A stretch of DNA of 64,000 nt from Nitrospirota bacterium (GCA_021789595.1 JAJYJJ010000002.1:1-64000), one strand, 5' to 3'; positions 6,671-15,250 are shown, numbered from the stretch's first letter. Made by a program: numbers and translations. The notes: a model not told the origin generated them from the letters alone.

Positions 6671-7490
6671 AGAGTGCCCCATTCCTGTCTTAATGTATCA
6701 CCATGTCAATCCCCATAAGGGGGATATGGTTACTGTAACGCCAGAGGTCTTTGAAGGGCAGATGAAGTATCTTCATGAATCAGGATATAGGACCTTAAAG
6801 ATCGATGAGCTGTTATCCTATATAGCCGGAGGATTGACCTTAAAAGGAAAGGCGGTTGTTGTCACCTTTGATGACGGCTGGCTTGATAATTATATTTATG
6901 CATTCCCTGCAATGAAAAAATATAAAATCAACACAGCCATATTCATAATCACCGATAGAACGGAAAGGGCATCCGCAATTAATCCCCCTGCATCCCCCCT
7001 TAAACTAAGGGGGGAACAGAGGGGGGTTACTGTCGTGCCGACCCATAAGGAATCAAAACTGCTGATAGAGAAAAATGAGGATTATAAAGTTGTGCTTAAC
7101 TGGGAACTCATAAAGGAGATGTCAGACAGCGGCCTTGTGGAATTTTACTGTCATACGAAAAGCCATGCAAAGTGTAACGGTCTATCAGAAAATGAGCTTT
7201 TGAAGGAACTCGGAAAATCTAAAAAGATTATCGAAGAGAAGCTAAACAAACCATGCCCATACCTCTGCTGGCCATACGGCAAATACAGTGATGTTGCCGT
7301 AGAAATCGCAAAAGATGCAGGCTATAAAGCTATATTCACCACAAACCCTGGTATTGTAAAAATAGGCTCTGATCCCCTAGCAATTAATAGAATAGTGGTT
7401 AAAGATAATGTTGCATGGTTCAAAAAAAGGATGTTAGTATATACTAATTCAATTTTCTCAGGGTTTTATCTAAGAATAAAGAAAAAATGA
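6651..7490 (+). CDS. Polysaccharide deacetylase (CE4) with repeat-derived insert
   Basis: This 279-residue NodB-fold deacetylase has IPVLMYHHVN near the start, metal/base motif TFDDGWLD (about 76-83), the histidine motif CHTKSHAKC (about 168-176) and CWPYGKYSD (about 203-211). It would remove acetyl groups from an N-acetylated sugar. Residues about 108-125 (INPPASPLKLRGEQRGV) are encoded by a G/C-rich nested inverted repeat (6979-7027) that looks like an in-frame insertion between the second strand and the histidine motif. It overlaps the GT4 upstream (20 bp) and the GT9 downstream (ATGA). There is no signal peptide, so it may act on lipid-linked intermediates in the cytoplasm. Confidence 0.85.
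   Translation: MLNYFNRECPIPVLMYHHVNPHKGDMVTVTPEVFEGQMKYLHESGYRTLKIDELLSYIAGGLTLKGKAVVVTFDDGWLDNYIYAFPAMKKYKINTAIFIITDRTERASAINPPASPLKLRGEQRGVTVVPTHKESKLLIEKNEDYKVVLNWELIKEMSDSGLVEFYCHTKSHAKCNGLSENELLKELGKSKKIIEEKLNKPCPYLCWPYGKYSDVAVEIAKDAGYKAIFTTNPGIVKIGSDPLAINRIVVKDNVAWFKKRMLVYTNSIFSGFYLRIKKK
6979..7027. repeat. G/C-rich nested inverted repeat inside a coding region
   Basis: The inner hairpin is CCCCCCTTA (6994-7002), loop AAC, TAAGGGGGG (7006-7014). Outside it AATCCCCCT (6981-6989) pairs imperfectly with AGAGGGGGGTT. The form is that of the AATCCCCC...GGGGGATT dispersed repeats found in several environmental phyla. It is in frame and translated. Confidence 0.75.
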
Positions 7491-8599
7491 GAATAAATAC
7501 CATCGATGGCATTTTGTTTTTGTCCATGAAGTTTTTGAAATCCCTCGACAGAAGACAAACTGATTTAAAATATTTTAACCCTAAAAATGTCAAAAATATC
7601 TTAGTGGTTTCATCTACTGCAATAGGAGACACACTGCTTTCAACGCCTGCAATCAGGGCAGTGAGAGAAAGTTACCCCCATGCAAAGATAATTGCACACT
7701 TCAGTATTAAGAACATGGAGCTTTTTGAAAACAATCCCCATATAAACGGAATAATCCCCTACTATGGCGGATATAAAAGCTTCTTGAGAACCATCATGGA
7801 ATTCAGAAGACAGAAGTTTGATCTTGTCCTGATATTCCATGGCAATGAGCCGGAGGCTACACCGATGGCTTATCTCTCCGGGGCACAGTTTATAATAAAA
7901 TTACCCAATACAAGCAAAAACAGATTTTTATTATCCAACAGGAATCAGGTGCTTTCATGGAACGATTTTGCACATGGCGTGGAACAGAGGCTGAAGGTAG
8001 CGGAGCTGGCAGGCTGCAAGGCACTTGATAAGAGGATGTTCCTGCCACTGCGTGAGGAAGGAGAATTTGCAGTCGGTGAATTTCTGGGAAATAATGGCAT
8101 CGGCAGTTCAGATACCGTCATCGGTTTTCAGGTGGGAGCATCAACGCTTAGCAGGATGTGGTTTGCTGATAGATTTGTTGACCTGGGCAAAAGACTCATT
8201 GCCTCTCATCCTGAAGTAAGGATAGTTATCACAGGCTCAATACAGGAATATGCCTATTGCAGAAACATCGCAGATGAAATAGGTGAAAGAGTAATTGTAT
8301 CCGCAGGCAAGATTCCTTTAAAATATATTCCGTCGCTCATAAAGCAATTTAAGGCATTGGTGACAGGTGATACGGGAATCATGCATGTGGCAGTTGCTGT
8401 AGGCACGCCAGTTGTTGCCCTCTTTGCAGTAGCAGATGCAAAAAGGTCTGGACCCTATTATGATCTGGGAAAACATGTTGTGATACAAAAAGAGAGGACC
8501 TGCGAGCCATGTATAAGTAAGAAGTGTGCGTATCAGAAGTGTATGGAAAATATAAGTGTGGACGAGGTTAAAAAAACCATAGAAAAACTTTTAACGTAG
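7487..8599 (+). CDS. Glycosyltransferase family 9 (heptosyltransferase-like)
   Basis: This 370-residue protein has an N-terminal extension of about 35 residues before the GT9 core. The core shows VVSSTAIGDTLLSTPAIRAV (about 40-59), the donor segment GFQVGASTLSRMW (about 209-221) and GDTGIMHVAVAVGTPVVALF (about 296-315). A cysteine cluster CEPCISKKCAYQKC near the C-terminus resembles those of other GT9 proteins in this window. It overlaps the deacetylase by 4 bp (ATGA). The true start could be internal, for example ATG 7526 (MKFLKSL), but the ATGA coupling favours 7487. Confidence 0.83.
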   Translation: MRINTIDGILFLSMKFLKSLDRRQTDLKYFNPKNVKNILVVSSTAIGDTLLSTPAIRAVRESYPHAKIIAHFSIKNMELFENNPHINGIIPYYGGYKSFLRTIMEFRRQKFDLVLIFHGNEPEATPMAYLSGAQFIIKLPNTSKNRFLLSNRNQVLSWNDFAHGVEQRLKVAELAGCKALDKRMFLPLREEGEFAVGEFLGNNGIGSSDTVIGFQVGASTLSRMWFADRFVDLGKRLIASHPEVRIVITGSIQEYAYCRNIADEIGERVIVSAGKIPLKYIPSLIKQFKALVTGDTGIMHVAVAVGTPVVALFAVADAKRSGPYYDLGKHVVIQKERTCEPCISKKCAYQKCMENISVDEVKKTIEKLLT

Positions 8600-8609
8600 T
8601 GGAGGAGCA

Positions 8610-9776
8610 TTGAAGATAGGTATTGTTTGGGAAAACGGTGTTTCAAAGTGGTCAACTCAGATGTTTGAGCCACTTATGGACATATCTGATATAGATATTT
8701 CTGTATTCATCGGAGAACGCAACAAATACGATATTACTGATGTACTGCTAAAAAAGAATTTCTTATCCCACAAAAAAGAGATACTTTTGGGTCTGAGATA
8801 CTTTCCTGGGTCTGTCATCCGGTTAGCACGGTCTCCATTTAAAAGAATGGATTTCTATTACAATTCGCTCAATAGATATCTGGAGGGTTATGACATTGTC
8901 GAATGCCCTGATAGTAGCAGGTCTCTCTATACCATATCATCTTTAAAACAACAGAAACAATTTAAACTAATCGTCAGTTATGTCGAGAACATTCCTTACA
9001 GACAGGTGTTTGATAACAAAACAAATTACATAAAACATGCCGCATGCGGCATGATAGACCATTTCATCCCATGGTGCGAGACTATAAAAAAAGTACTCAT
9101 ACTGGAGGGAATACCAGAAGAAAGAATTACAACAATCTATACCGGAATTGATACAAACCTCTTTAAGTCTGAGCCAAAAGATACAGAACTGCTTAAAAGA
9201 TACGATCTTGCTGATGATGTTTTCATTATCTCATATGTAGGAAAACTGGTATCATGGAAGGGCATACATAATCTTGCTTACGCAGCAAAGGCATTACTAC
9301 AGAATGGATATAAAAAATTTTGTTTTCTGGTTACAGGCAAGGGGGCTCAACTTGAGAATTTAGAAAAAATTATCTCAGAGGCAAAAGTAGAAAAACATTT
9401 CCGTTTTACTGGTTTCCTACCCTATAATCAAGTCCGAAAGTTGTACAATCTGGCCGATGTTTTTGTCCTTCCGAGCTATCCCGCAATGACCTTACAAGAG
9501 CAGTTCGGTATGGTTTTAATTGAAGCCATGGCTTGCAGCAAACCTGTTATTTCTACCACGGTCGGATCAATTCCAGAAATTGTTGGCGATGCCGGTATTC
9601 TGGTGCCGCCGGGAGATTTTTTTAAATTGGCACAGGAAATAGCTCATTTTATGGACAATGCTAATCTTCTAACAGAATTCGGTAAAAGAGGCAGACAGCG
9701 TGTTATCGAACATTTCGACGCACGAAAAAATGCTATCAGGCTTTACGAGGTGTATAATAGGGTTTTGGATAGATAA
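8610..9776 (+). CDS. GT4 glycosyltransferase
   Basis: This 388-residue GT-B enzyme probably starts at TTG 8610, because GGAGGAG sits at 8601-8607 and no nearer ATG fits. The donor domain contains SYVGKLVSWKGIHNL (about 210-224), the TGKGAQLENL segment and an E-x7-E pair in LQEQFGMVLIEAMAC (about 294-308). The acceptor domain is less conserved. The sequence is AT-richer than the later dcw genes, as is common in polysaccharide loci. Donor and acceptor are unknown. Confidence 0.85.
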   Translation: MKIGIVWENGVSKWSTQMFEPLMDISDIDISVFIGERNKYDITDVLLKKNFLSHKKEILLGLRYFPGSVIRLARSPFKRMDFYYNSLNRYLEGYDIVECPDSSRSLYTISSLKQQKQFKLIVSYVENIPYRQVFDNKTNYIKHAACGMIDHFIPWCETIKKVLILEGIPEERITTIYTGIDTNLFKSEPKDTELLKRYDLADDVFIISYVGKLVSWKGIHNLAYAAKALLQNGYKKFCFLVTGKGAQLENLEKIISEAKVEKHFRFTGFLPYNQVRKLYNLADVFVLPSYPAMTLQEQFGMVLIEAMACSKPVISTTVGSIPEIVGDAGILVPPGDFFKLAQEIAHFMDNANLLTEFGKRGRQRVIEHFDARKNAIRLYEVYNRVLDR

Positions 9777-9793
9777 AGCTGGTACGCCTGGAA

Positions 9794-9898
9794 ATGAGAT
9801 ACCTATGGTTTTACTACCCCGTGCTATTCATGATTAAAGCGCTAATTCCATACGGCATAGTGTCACCCTGTGCAATAAAAATGACCGGCAAAATCTAA
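9794..9898 (+). CDS. Small hydrophobic ORF of unknown origin, possible gene remnant
   Basis: In the 127-bp gap between two GT4 genes an ATG frame encodes 34 residues beginning MRYLWFYYPVLFMIKALIPY and ending in MTGKI. The aromatic and aliphatic start followed by prolines looks like the N-terminus of a membrane-associated protein. I do not recognise the family with any confidence. No clear ribosome-binding site precedes it. It may be a leftover 5' end of a lost gene, a short membrane peptide, or chance. Confidence 0.25.
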   Translation: MRYLWFYYPVLFMIKALIPYGIVSPCAIKMTGKI

Positions 9899-9903
9899 AT
9901 TCT

Positions 9904-11106
9904 ATGAAAAGGATTCTCATCCTTGATACAGGCAAAGAATGGGGGGGCGGAACAAACAGCCTCCTCGAGCTCCTCAAAAGAATTGATAAAACCAGGTATC
10001 ATTTTACTGCCCTGTTTTACAACAACTACAAAAAGGGTGATGAGTCTGATATAAAGTCCGAGATAGAAAAGCTCGGAATAGACTTTTTGCTCTTAGAGCA
10101 AAAAAAGCAGCCGGCTATTGCAAAAACACTCAAAGAACTATTCAGGGCATTGTTTTTCTTCGGCAGACAACTCAAAAAATATATGGTATTCATTATCGAT
10201 TACCAATTTAGAATCAAACGCAATGCAAAGAAAATTGCGCATGCTTTAAAGGACTTAAAAATAGATTTGCTTTATATGAACAACCAGCCATCGTCAAACC
10301 TTGAAGGCATTATTGCCTCAAAAATAACAGGCCTCCCTGCATTACAGCACAGCAGAATAGAGACAAGGCTCAATCCCTTTGAGGTCAAAACTGCCAACTT
10401 ATGGCTAAAAAAAATGATATGCGTTTCTCAGGGTGTTAAGAATACATTCGTGAGGCAAGGCATCGATGCTGAGAAATGCGTAGTAGTGCATAACGGAATA
10501 GATCCTGAAACAAAACCGTCAATGCCTCCTCATGAGATAAGAAAAAAATGGGGAATATCAGAAGACGACATCCTTATAGGAACAGTCGGCTCTCTTATTA
10601 AAAGAAAGAGATTAAATGATTTGATTGAAGCCATATCTATAGCTGCAAACAAAAACGGCCATACTATTATTAAATGTATAATAATTGGTGAAGGCCCAGA
10701 AAGAGAAAATTTAGTGGATTTGGTAAAGAGGAAAAATCTTCATGATAAAGTTATTTTTACGGGCTTTCAACTTGATGCTGTCTCGTATATAAATGCAATG
10801 GATATATTTGTTTTAACCTCTGAAAAAGAGGGGCTTCCAAGGGTTATACTTGAGTCAATGCTTATGGGGAAACCCGTTGTAGCCTCAAATGTGACAGGCC
10901 CGGCAGAGCTTGTTGTTGATGGCGAGACAGGGTTTCTTGTCCCAGTGCGGCATCCTGAAGTCTTTGCTGATTGTGTTTTAAAATTAATTGAAAATCATGA
11001 ATTAAGAGAACAGATGGGAGAAAAGGCAAGGAGACGGGTAATTGAAAATTTTTCTATTGAAAAATATGTCGCTGGAGTTGAGAATGTTTTTGGGGGAGTT
11101 TGGTAA
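9904..11106 (+). CDS. GT4 glycosyltransferase
   Basis: This 400-residue GT-B glycosyltransferase opens MKRILILDTGKEWGGGTNSL with the family's glycine-rich loop, coded here by a run of seven G (9941-9947). Donor-domain motifs are GTVGSLIKRKRLNDLIEA (about 221-238), IIGEGPERENL and the E-x7-E pair in SEKEGLPRVILESML (about 306-320). A basic stretch (residues 60-115) lies between the two halves of the acceptor domain. It sits 3 bases before the methyltransferase gene, so the two are co-transcribed. Confidence 0.87.
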   Translation: MKRILILDTGKEWGGGTNSLLELLKRIDKTRYHFTALFYNNYKKGDESDIKSEIEKLGIDFLLLEQKKQPAIAKTLKELFRALFFFGRQLKKYMVFIIDYQFRIKRNAKKIAHALKDLKIDLLYMNNQPSSNLEGIIASKITGLPALQHSRIETRLNPFEVKTANLWLKKMICVSQGVKNTFVRQGIDAEKCVVVHNGIDPETKPSMPPHEIRKKWGISEDDILIGTVGSLIKRKRLNDLIEAISIAANKNGHTIIKCIIIGEGPERENLVDLVKRKNLHDKVIFTGFQLDAVSYINAMDIFVLTSEKEGLPRVILESMLMGKPVVASNVTGPAELVVDGETGFLVPVRHPEVFADCVLKLIENHELREQMGEKARRRVIENFSIEKYVAGVENVFGGVW

Positions 11107-11109
11107 GTA

Positions 11110-11784
11110 ATGTTTGAGAAGGAAATGGAAAATCTACAAGGCTCAATAGCATGGAGCGAAGTTAAACTAAAGCGCGAAGAGCTAAAGTCTTTCTATCCTA
11201 CCATTTTAAAAGTGCCCATAATTTATGGAACAAAAAAACAAATTATCCGCAATCTGTTGATTAATAAGACAAGAAAACAAAAAAAGATACTTGATATCGG
11301 CGCTGCCGATAGATTTGTCAAAGAGATTTGCTCAGATATAAACAATGAAATAGAATATAAAAGTATGGATACGGATCGGTCAAGATTTCACGATTACTAT
11401 TCCCTTGATGAGATTCAAGAAAGGTTCGATATTATTTTACTTCTCGATGTAATAGAGCATTTACCATTGCCAGAAGGCAAAACATTGCTGCTTAAATGCA
11501 GTCATTTGCTTAACCCTGAAGGGGGAATTGTGATAACCATCCCGAACAATTGCCATCCGTCAGCTTTTTCAGGAGATTGTACTCACATAACATCATATCG
11601 CTACCATGATATAGGGGGATTGCTGTTATCTGCTGGATTCGAAGGACTTCAAATATTCAGGATTTCTGCAAAAAGAAAACTAAAGCATCGACTGCTGGCG
11701 TTAATTCTAAAACCCTTTCTGAAATTCCTCGATATAGACTTTGCTGCAGGTATTTTAATCACTGCAAAGAAAGCGACTCAATAA
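11110..11784 (+). CDS. Class I SAM-dependent methyltransferase
   Basis: This 224-residue Rossmann-fold methyltransferase has motif I as ILDIGAADRFV (about 59-69; the usual DIGCGxG is altered to DIGAADR), the acidic loop MDTD (about 90-93), motif IV as LLLDVIEHLP (about 115-124) and NPEGGIVITIPN (about 137-148). The order matches UbiE/Coq5- or Methyltransf_23-type enzymes. In a polysaccharide locus it may O-methylate a sugar, for example to cap a glycan chain, but this is inference. It lies between a GT4 (3 nt upstream) and a GT9 (4 nt downstream). Confidence 0.78.
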   Translation: MFEKEMENLQGSIAWSEVKLKREELKSFYPTILKVPIIYGTKKQIIRNLLINKTRKQKKILDIGAADRFVKEICSDINNEIEYKSMDTDRSRFHDYYSLDEIQERFDIILLLDVIEHLPLPEGKTLLLKCSHLLNPEGGIVITIPNNCHPSAFSGDCTHITSYRYHDIGGLLLSAGFEGLQIFRISAKRKLKHRLLALILKPFLKFLDIDFAAGILITAKKATQ

Positions 11785-11788
11785 AAGC

Positions 11789-12919
11789 ATGTTTTACATT
11801 CTACTAACATATTTAGTAAGCCCCGTATTATATCTGTTACTCTTTTTCCGTCAGAGGGATGATGTCAAGAAAATCTTGATAATTCAAACAGCAAAAATAG
11901 GGGATTTAATCTGTTCGACTCCCGTTTTCAGAGCGATAAAGAGAAGATACCCGCATGCTCATATAACAGTAATGGTGAATCCTGTTACAGAGGAATTACT
12001 GGAACATAATCCGCATGTAAATGAAATCATAACTTTGAGAAACGCAGACTATAAAGGACTATCAGGAAAATTGAGGCTGTCTAATTTGATACGAACGGGA
12101 AAATATGACATTGCAGTCTGTCTTAACCCTAATGTACCTTTTGCAGTTGCAACATTCTGGGGACTGGTTCCAATAAGACTATCTGTTATGCCTAATTTTG
12201 CTGGGATTACTTTTAAACTCGCATCAGTATTTTTTACCTATCTGGAAAAACACGTTGAAGGACAATTGGTTATTGAAACCTACTTAAAAATGCTGAAATT
12301 CATCGGTATTGAAAGTAATAATTTAATCAAAGAGGTCTATAAATCAAAAGATGCAGACCAAAAGGCACAACAAATTATAGGAAAAATTGATAAGCCGTTG
12401 ATTGGCATTGCAGTAAGCAGTGGCAATAAGCTAAAGGAATTGGGAGCAGAGAAGATTATTAGACTTATAGATATGCTATTAGATAATATTGACGCATATG
12501 TAGTGCTTATCGGCTCTGAGCAGGATAAAAACACTGCCAATATAATATTAGACGCTGCCAGCAAAAGAGATAGAATCGTTAATGCCACAGGAAAGTTAAG
12601 CCTGAAAGAGCTTCCAGCGCTCATCGAAAGGTTATCCCTCTTTATTGGTGTGGATACAGGGATAACATATATGGCTGATGCGCTATCCATTCCACTCGTC
12701 AATATTGCAGGGCCTGCTGACATGGAAGACCAGAGGCCAACCGGTAACAAAATTGTGATAATTCAAAGAAGAGATTTGTCATGCGTTCCATGCTCCCATG
12801 CCTTTAGAAGCCCGTATAGCTGCAAGCTAAATACCAGAGGATGTATAGAGTCTGTTACAGTAAACGATATAGCTGAAGCAGCAGAAATACTGATGGAATT
12901 ACCATGCCGAAAAAGATGA
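11789..12919 (+). CDS. Glycosyltransferase family 9 (heptosyltransferase-like)
   Basis: This 376-residue GT9 protein has an N-terminal hydrophobic helix (LLTYLVSPVLYLLLFF, about 5-20), then LIIQTAKIGDLICSTPVFRAI (about 29-49), a degenerate donor segment GIAVSSGNKLKEL, and GVDTGITYMADALSIPLVNI (about 289-308). The usual histidine of the GxDTGxxH motif is replaced here by tyrosine (TGITYMA), so activity may differ from canonical heptosyltransferases. The stop overlaps the ATG of a truncated GT9 start (12916) in an ATGA arrangement, showing that another GT9 gene once followed directly. Confidence 0.82.
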   Translation: MFYILLTYLVSPVLYLLLFFRQRDDVKKILIIQTAKIGDLICSTPVFRAIKRRYPHAHITVMVNPVTEELLEHNPHVNEIITLRNADYKGLSGKLRLSNLIRTGKYDIAVCLNPNVPFAVATFWGLVPIRLSVMPNFAGITFKLASVFFTYLEKHVEGQLVIETYLKMLKFIGIESNNLIKEVYKSKDADQKAQQIIGKIDKPLIGIAVSSGNKLKELGAEKIIRLIDMLLDNIDAYVVLIGSEQDKNTANIILDAASKRDRIVNATGKLSLKELPALIERLSLFIGVDTGITYMADALSIPLVNIAGPADMEDQRPTGNKIVIIQRRDLSCVPCSHAFRSPYSCKLNTRGCIESVTVNDIAEAAEILMELPCRKR

Positions 12920-12993
12920 AAAAAATCCTTTTCATACGCCACGACAATATTAGTGACTGTCACTTTACCAAATGCAATTACTTTTGCATTTAG
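12916..12993 (+). pseudogene. 5' stub of a GT9 gene cut off by the DUF4143 cassette
   Basis: ATG 12916 overlaps the previous stop (ATGA) and encodes MKKILFIRHDNISD, the exact opening of a GT9 protein, then runs into unrelated sequence (CHFTKCNYFCI) and a stop at 12991-12993. About 43 nt of it (12916-12958) align at roughly 79% with the beginning of the GT9 frame at 14168. The rest of this gene has been lost or displaced by the adjoining ATPase gene. Confidence 0.6.
12970..12991. repeat. Inverted repeat just upstream of the DUF4143 ATPase
   Basis: AAATGCAA (12970-12977) pairs with TTGCATTT (12984-12991) over a 6-nt loop, 11 nt before the ATPase start codon. It may be an operator, or part of the left end of a mobile cassette. 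Confidence 0.45.
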
Positions 12994-13002
12994 TAGCACT
13001 CT

Positions 13003-14160
13003 ATGCTAACATACCCCCATATGATTCAAAGGGGATTCTGGCTTAAAAAGATAAAGCAGGCGTGGCAGAGGCATTCTGTAGTCTGGTTATGTGGGGTAAG
13101 GCGGGTTGGTAAGACATTTCTATGTAAGAGTCTTCCTGAAGTGGAATACTTTGATTGTGAACTGCCACGGGTGCGGAGGATGATGGAGGAGCCTCAATCC
13201 TTCCTCGACGATTTAAAGGGACGCAAGGTGGTGCTTGATGAAGTCCATCGCCTTGAGAATCCTTCGGAATTGCTTAAAATCGCAGCTGACCATTATCCTG
13301 ACATTCAAATCTTGGCCACAGGCTCATCTACGCTCGGTGTCTCTACAAAATTCCGTGACACACTCACAGGACGTAAGTCAGAGGTATGGCTAACACCTAT
13401 AACCCCGGAGGATATGGCTGATTTTGGCAATACTGACCTGAAACATCGCCTTCTTTATGGAGGGCTTCCTCCATTGTTTTTATCAAAGAGCCTTCCAGAG
13501 CGAGATTTTCAGGAATGGATGGATGCCTACTGGGCCAAGGATATTCAAGAGCTATTCAGATTAGAAAGAAGACACTCTTTTTTGAAGTTTACAGAACTTC
13601 TGATAACTCAAAGCGGTGGTATATTTGAGGCGAATAAATTTGCCCGTCCATGTGAGGTTAGCCGTTCAACAATCTCTAATTATCTGTCTGTGCTTGAGGC
13701 AACTTATGTTGTGCATATTGTAAGGCCATTTAGTTCGCATCGCCCTACAGAGATAGTTTCGGCCCCTAAGGCATATGCCTTTGATACAGGGTTTGTATGT
13801 TATTATCGGGGATGGCATGAACTCAGACAGGATGATCTCGGAAGCCTCTGGGAACATTTTGTATTAAACGAAATACATGCCCATACGCAGTCCCGTAGAA
13901 TCTTATACTGGAGAGATAAGCGAGGTCATGAGGTTGATTTTATACTGGTTAAAAGGCCGTCAGAGCCTACAGCAATAGAATGCAAATGGTCTTCATCGGA
14001 ATTTGACCCGACAAACATCAAGGCATTTAGAAGACAATATCCTCATGGAGACAATTATGTAGTCTCAGCAGATGTAATGAGGAGTTTCTTCAGGACATAC
14101 GATAATATCTCTGTGAGATTTTTAAGCCTGAAGGGACTGATAGATGCTGTGAGGGTTTAA
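13003..14160 (+). CDS. AAA+ ATPase with C-terminal DUF4143 nuclease-like domain
   Basis: This 385-residue protein has Walker A GVRRVGKT (31-38), Walker B KVVLDEVH (75-82, D79/E80), sensor LATGSSTL (about 104-111), then a winged-helix segment (SRSTISNYLSVLE, about 222-234). The C-terminal DUF4143 part has a PD-(D/E)xK-like core: YWRDKRGHEVDFIL and AIECKWS, giving the D-x(n)-E-x-K pattern. These proteins are widespread and of unknown role; some behave as accessory or mobile genes. It is out of place within glycosyltransferases, and GT9 start sequence is present on both sides, which suggests insertion. No partner gene accompanies it. Confidence 0.85.
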   Translation: MLTYPHMIQRGFWLKKIKQAWQRHSVVWLCGVRRVGKTFLCKSLPEVEYFDCELPRVRRMMEEPQSFLDDLKGRKVVLDEVHRLENPSELLKIAADHYPDIQILATGSSTLGVSTKFRDTLTGRKSEVWLTPITPEDMADFGNTDLKHRLLYGGLPPLFLSKSLPERDFQEWMDAYWAKDIQELFRLERRHSFLKFTELLITQSGGIFEANKFARPCEVSRSTISNYLSVLEATYVVHIVRPFSSHRPTEIVSAPKAYAFDTGFVCYYRGWHELRQDDLGSLWEHFVLNEIHAHTQSRRILYWRDKRGHEVDFILVKRPSEPTAIECKWSSSEFDPTNIKAFRRQYPHGDNYVVSADVMRSFFRTYDNISVRFLSLKGLIDAVRV

Positions 14161-14161
14161 A

Positions 14162-15187
14162 CTGACGATTAACAAGGTCCTTTTCATACGCCGCGACAAT
14201 ATAGGCGACCTTATCTGCACAACGCCTGCCATACATGCTGTAAGGCAAAAGTATCCTAATGCAAAAATAGGAATACTGGTCAATAGCTATAATGTTGATG
14301 CGATAATGAACAATCCTGACATTGACGAAGTATATATCTATGAAAAAGCAAAGCATGTTCCAGAAAAAAGCAAACTTCCAGTATGGTGGAATAATTTCAA
14401 AGTCTTAAAAAAAATAAGAAATGAAAAATATGATGTAGCTATTGGCTGTGGCTCCTACTCTCCAAGGCTGGCAAGATACACATTTTTGACTGGGGCAAAG
14501 ACAAGAATCGGCTATTTGCAAAAAGGCATGAAGAAATCAAAATTTTATAACATACCTCTATACGAGCCTGAAGTTCCACTTCATGAGGTTGAAAGGGTTT
14601 TTAATTTACTCTCCCAGCTTGGCATAAATGGATCTCCTTCTTCATTAAAGGTTTTCCCATCCGAAGACGAAGTTAAGAAGGTCAGAGATCTTCTGGATAG
14701 CTCATCAGGTAATAACAAAAAATACCTGATAGCCTTTCATATAAGCAGCAGGCGCCCGGAGAATAGATGGCCTGCTGATAGTTTTATAGAACTTGCAAGG
14801 CTTATTGCCATCCGATATGATGCCAGCATATTGCTTTTATGGTCTCCAGGAAGCGAGAAAAATCCATACCACCCGGGTGACGATGAAAAGGCAGAGATCA
14901 TTATAAACTCAATGAAAACAAACATGGTTGCCTATAAAACGACTCAATTAAAAGAACTCATCGCAGCCCTGAGTCTTGCAGATATTGTTGTTTGCTGCGA
15001 CGGAGGGGCAATGCATATCGCAGCAGCATTAAAAAAACCCATTGTTACAATATGGGGCTTTACAAATCCTGACAGATGGAGGCCATGGGGCACGAGCTAT
15101 ATCATCCTGAAAAACGGCATGGATGCCTCTATGGTGTCTGTGAACGATGTAATCGCTGCTATAGACGCAATGCGTGCAGAGTTGTAA
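14162..15187 (+). CDS. Glycosyltransferase family 9, start codon unusual or lost
   Basis: The GT9 fold begins well before the first ATG (14306): KVLFIRRDNIGDLICTTPAI is encoded from 14174. In frame upstream only CTG (14162) and ATT (14168) are available before a stop at 14150. GAGGG at 14151-14155 lies 6 nt before the CTG, so CTG is the best start and gives 341 residues, the normal length. Later motifs are FHISSRRPENRW (donor site) and CCDGGAMHIAAALKKPIVTIWG. If the CTG is not used, ATG 14306 would drop the first Rossmann strand and probably inactivate the enzyme. The gene directly follows the DUF4143 ATPase. Confidence 0.7.
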   Translation: MTINKVLFIRRDNIGDLICTTPAIHAVRQKYPNAKIGILVNSYNVDAIMNNPDIDEVYIYEKAKHVPEKSKLPVWWNNFKVLKKIRNEKYDVAIGCGSYSPRLARYTFLTGAKTRIGYLQKGMKKSKFYNIPLYEPEVPLHEVERVFNLLSQLGINGSPSSLKVFPSEDEVKKVRDLLDSSSGNNKKYLIAFHISSRRPENRWPADSFIELARLIAIRYDASILLLWSPGSEKNPYHPGDDEKAEIIINSMKTNMVAYKTTQLKELIAALSLADIVVCCDGGAMHIAAALKKPIVTIWGFTNPDRWRPWGTSYIILKNGMDASMVSVNDVIAAIDAMRAEL

Positions 15188-15237
15188 AAACATGCATCAT
15201 TTCCAACTGTCGTCTGTAAAATTTATTAGATGTCAGG

Positions 15238-15250
15238 TATACTATGACCA
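15238..15250 (+). promoter_or_regulatory. -10-like box abutting the MNT gene start
   Basis: TATACT (15238-15243) touches the ATG at 15244. With a weak TGTAAA 17 nt upstream, transcription would start near 15250, where a second in-frame ATG lies. This would make a leaderless message beginning MATDTYKRL. Evidence is limited to this hexamer. Confidence 0.3.

Noticed and set aside
9036-9053. 18-bp perfect palindrome CATGCCGCATGCGGCATG inside a GT4 gene
   Set aside because: It codes ordinary residues in a normal GT4 context, has no partner sequence nearby, and could be chance; no evidence that it is a binding site.
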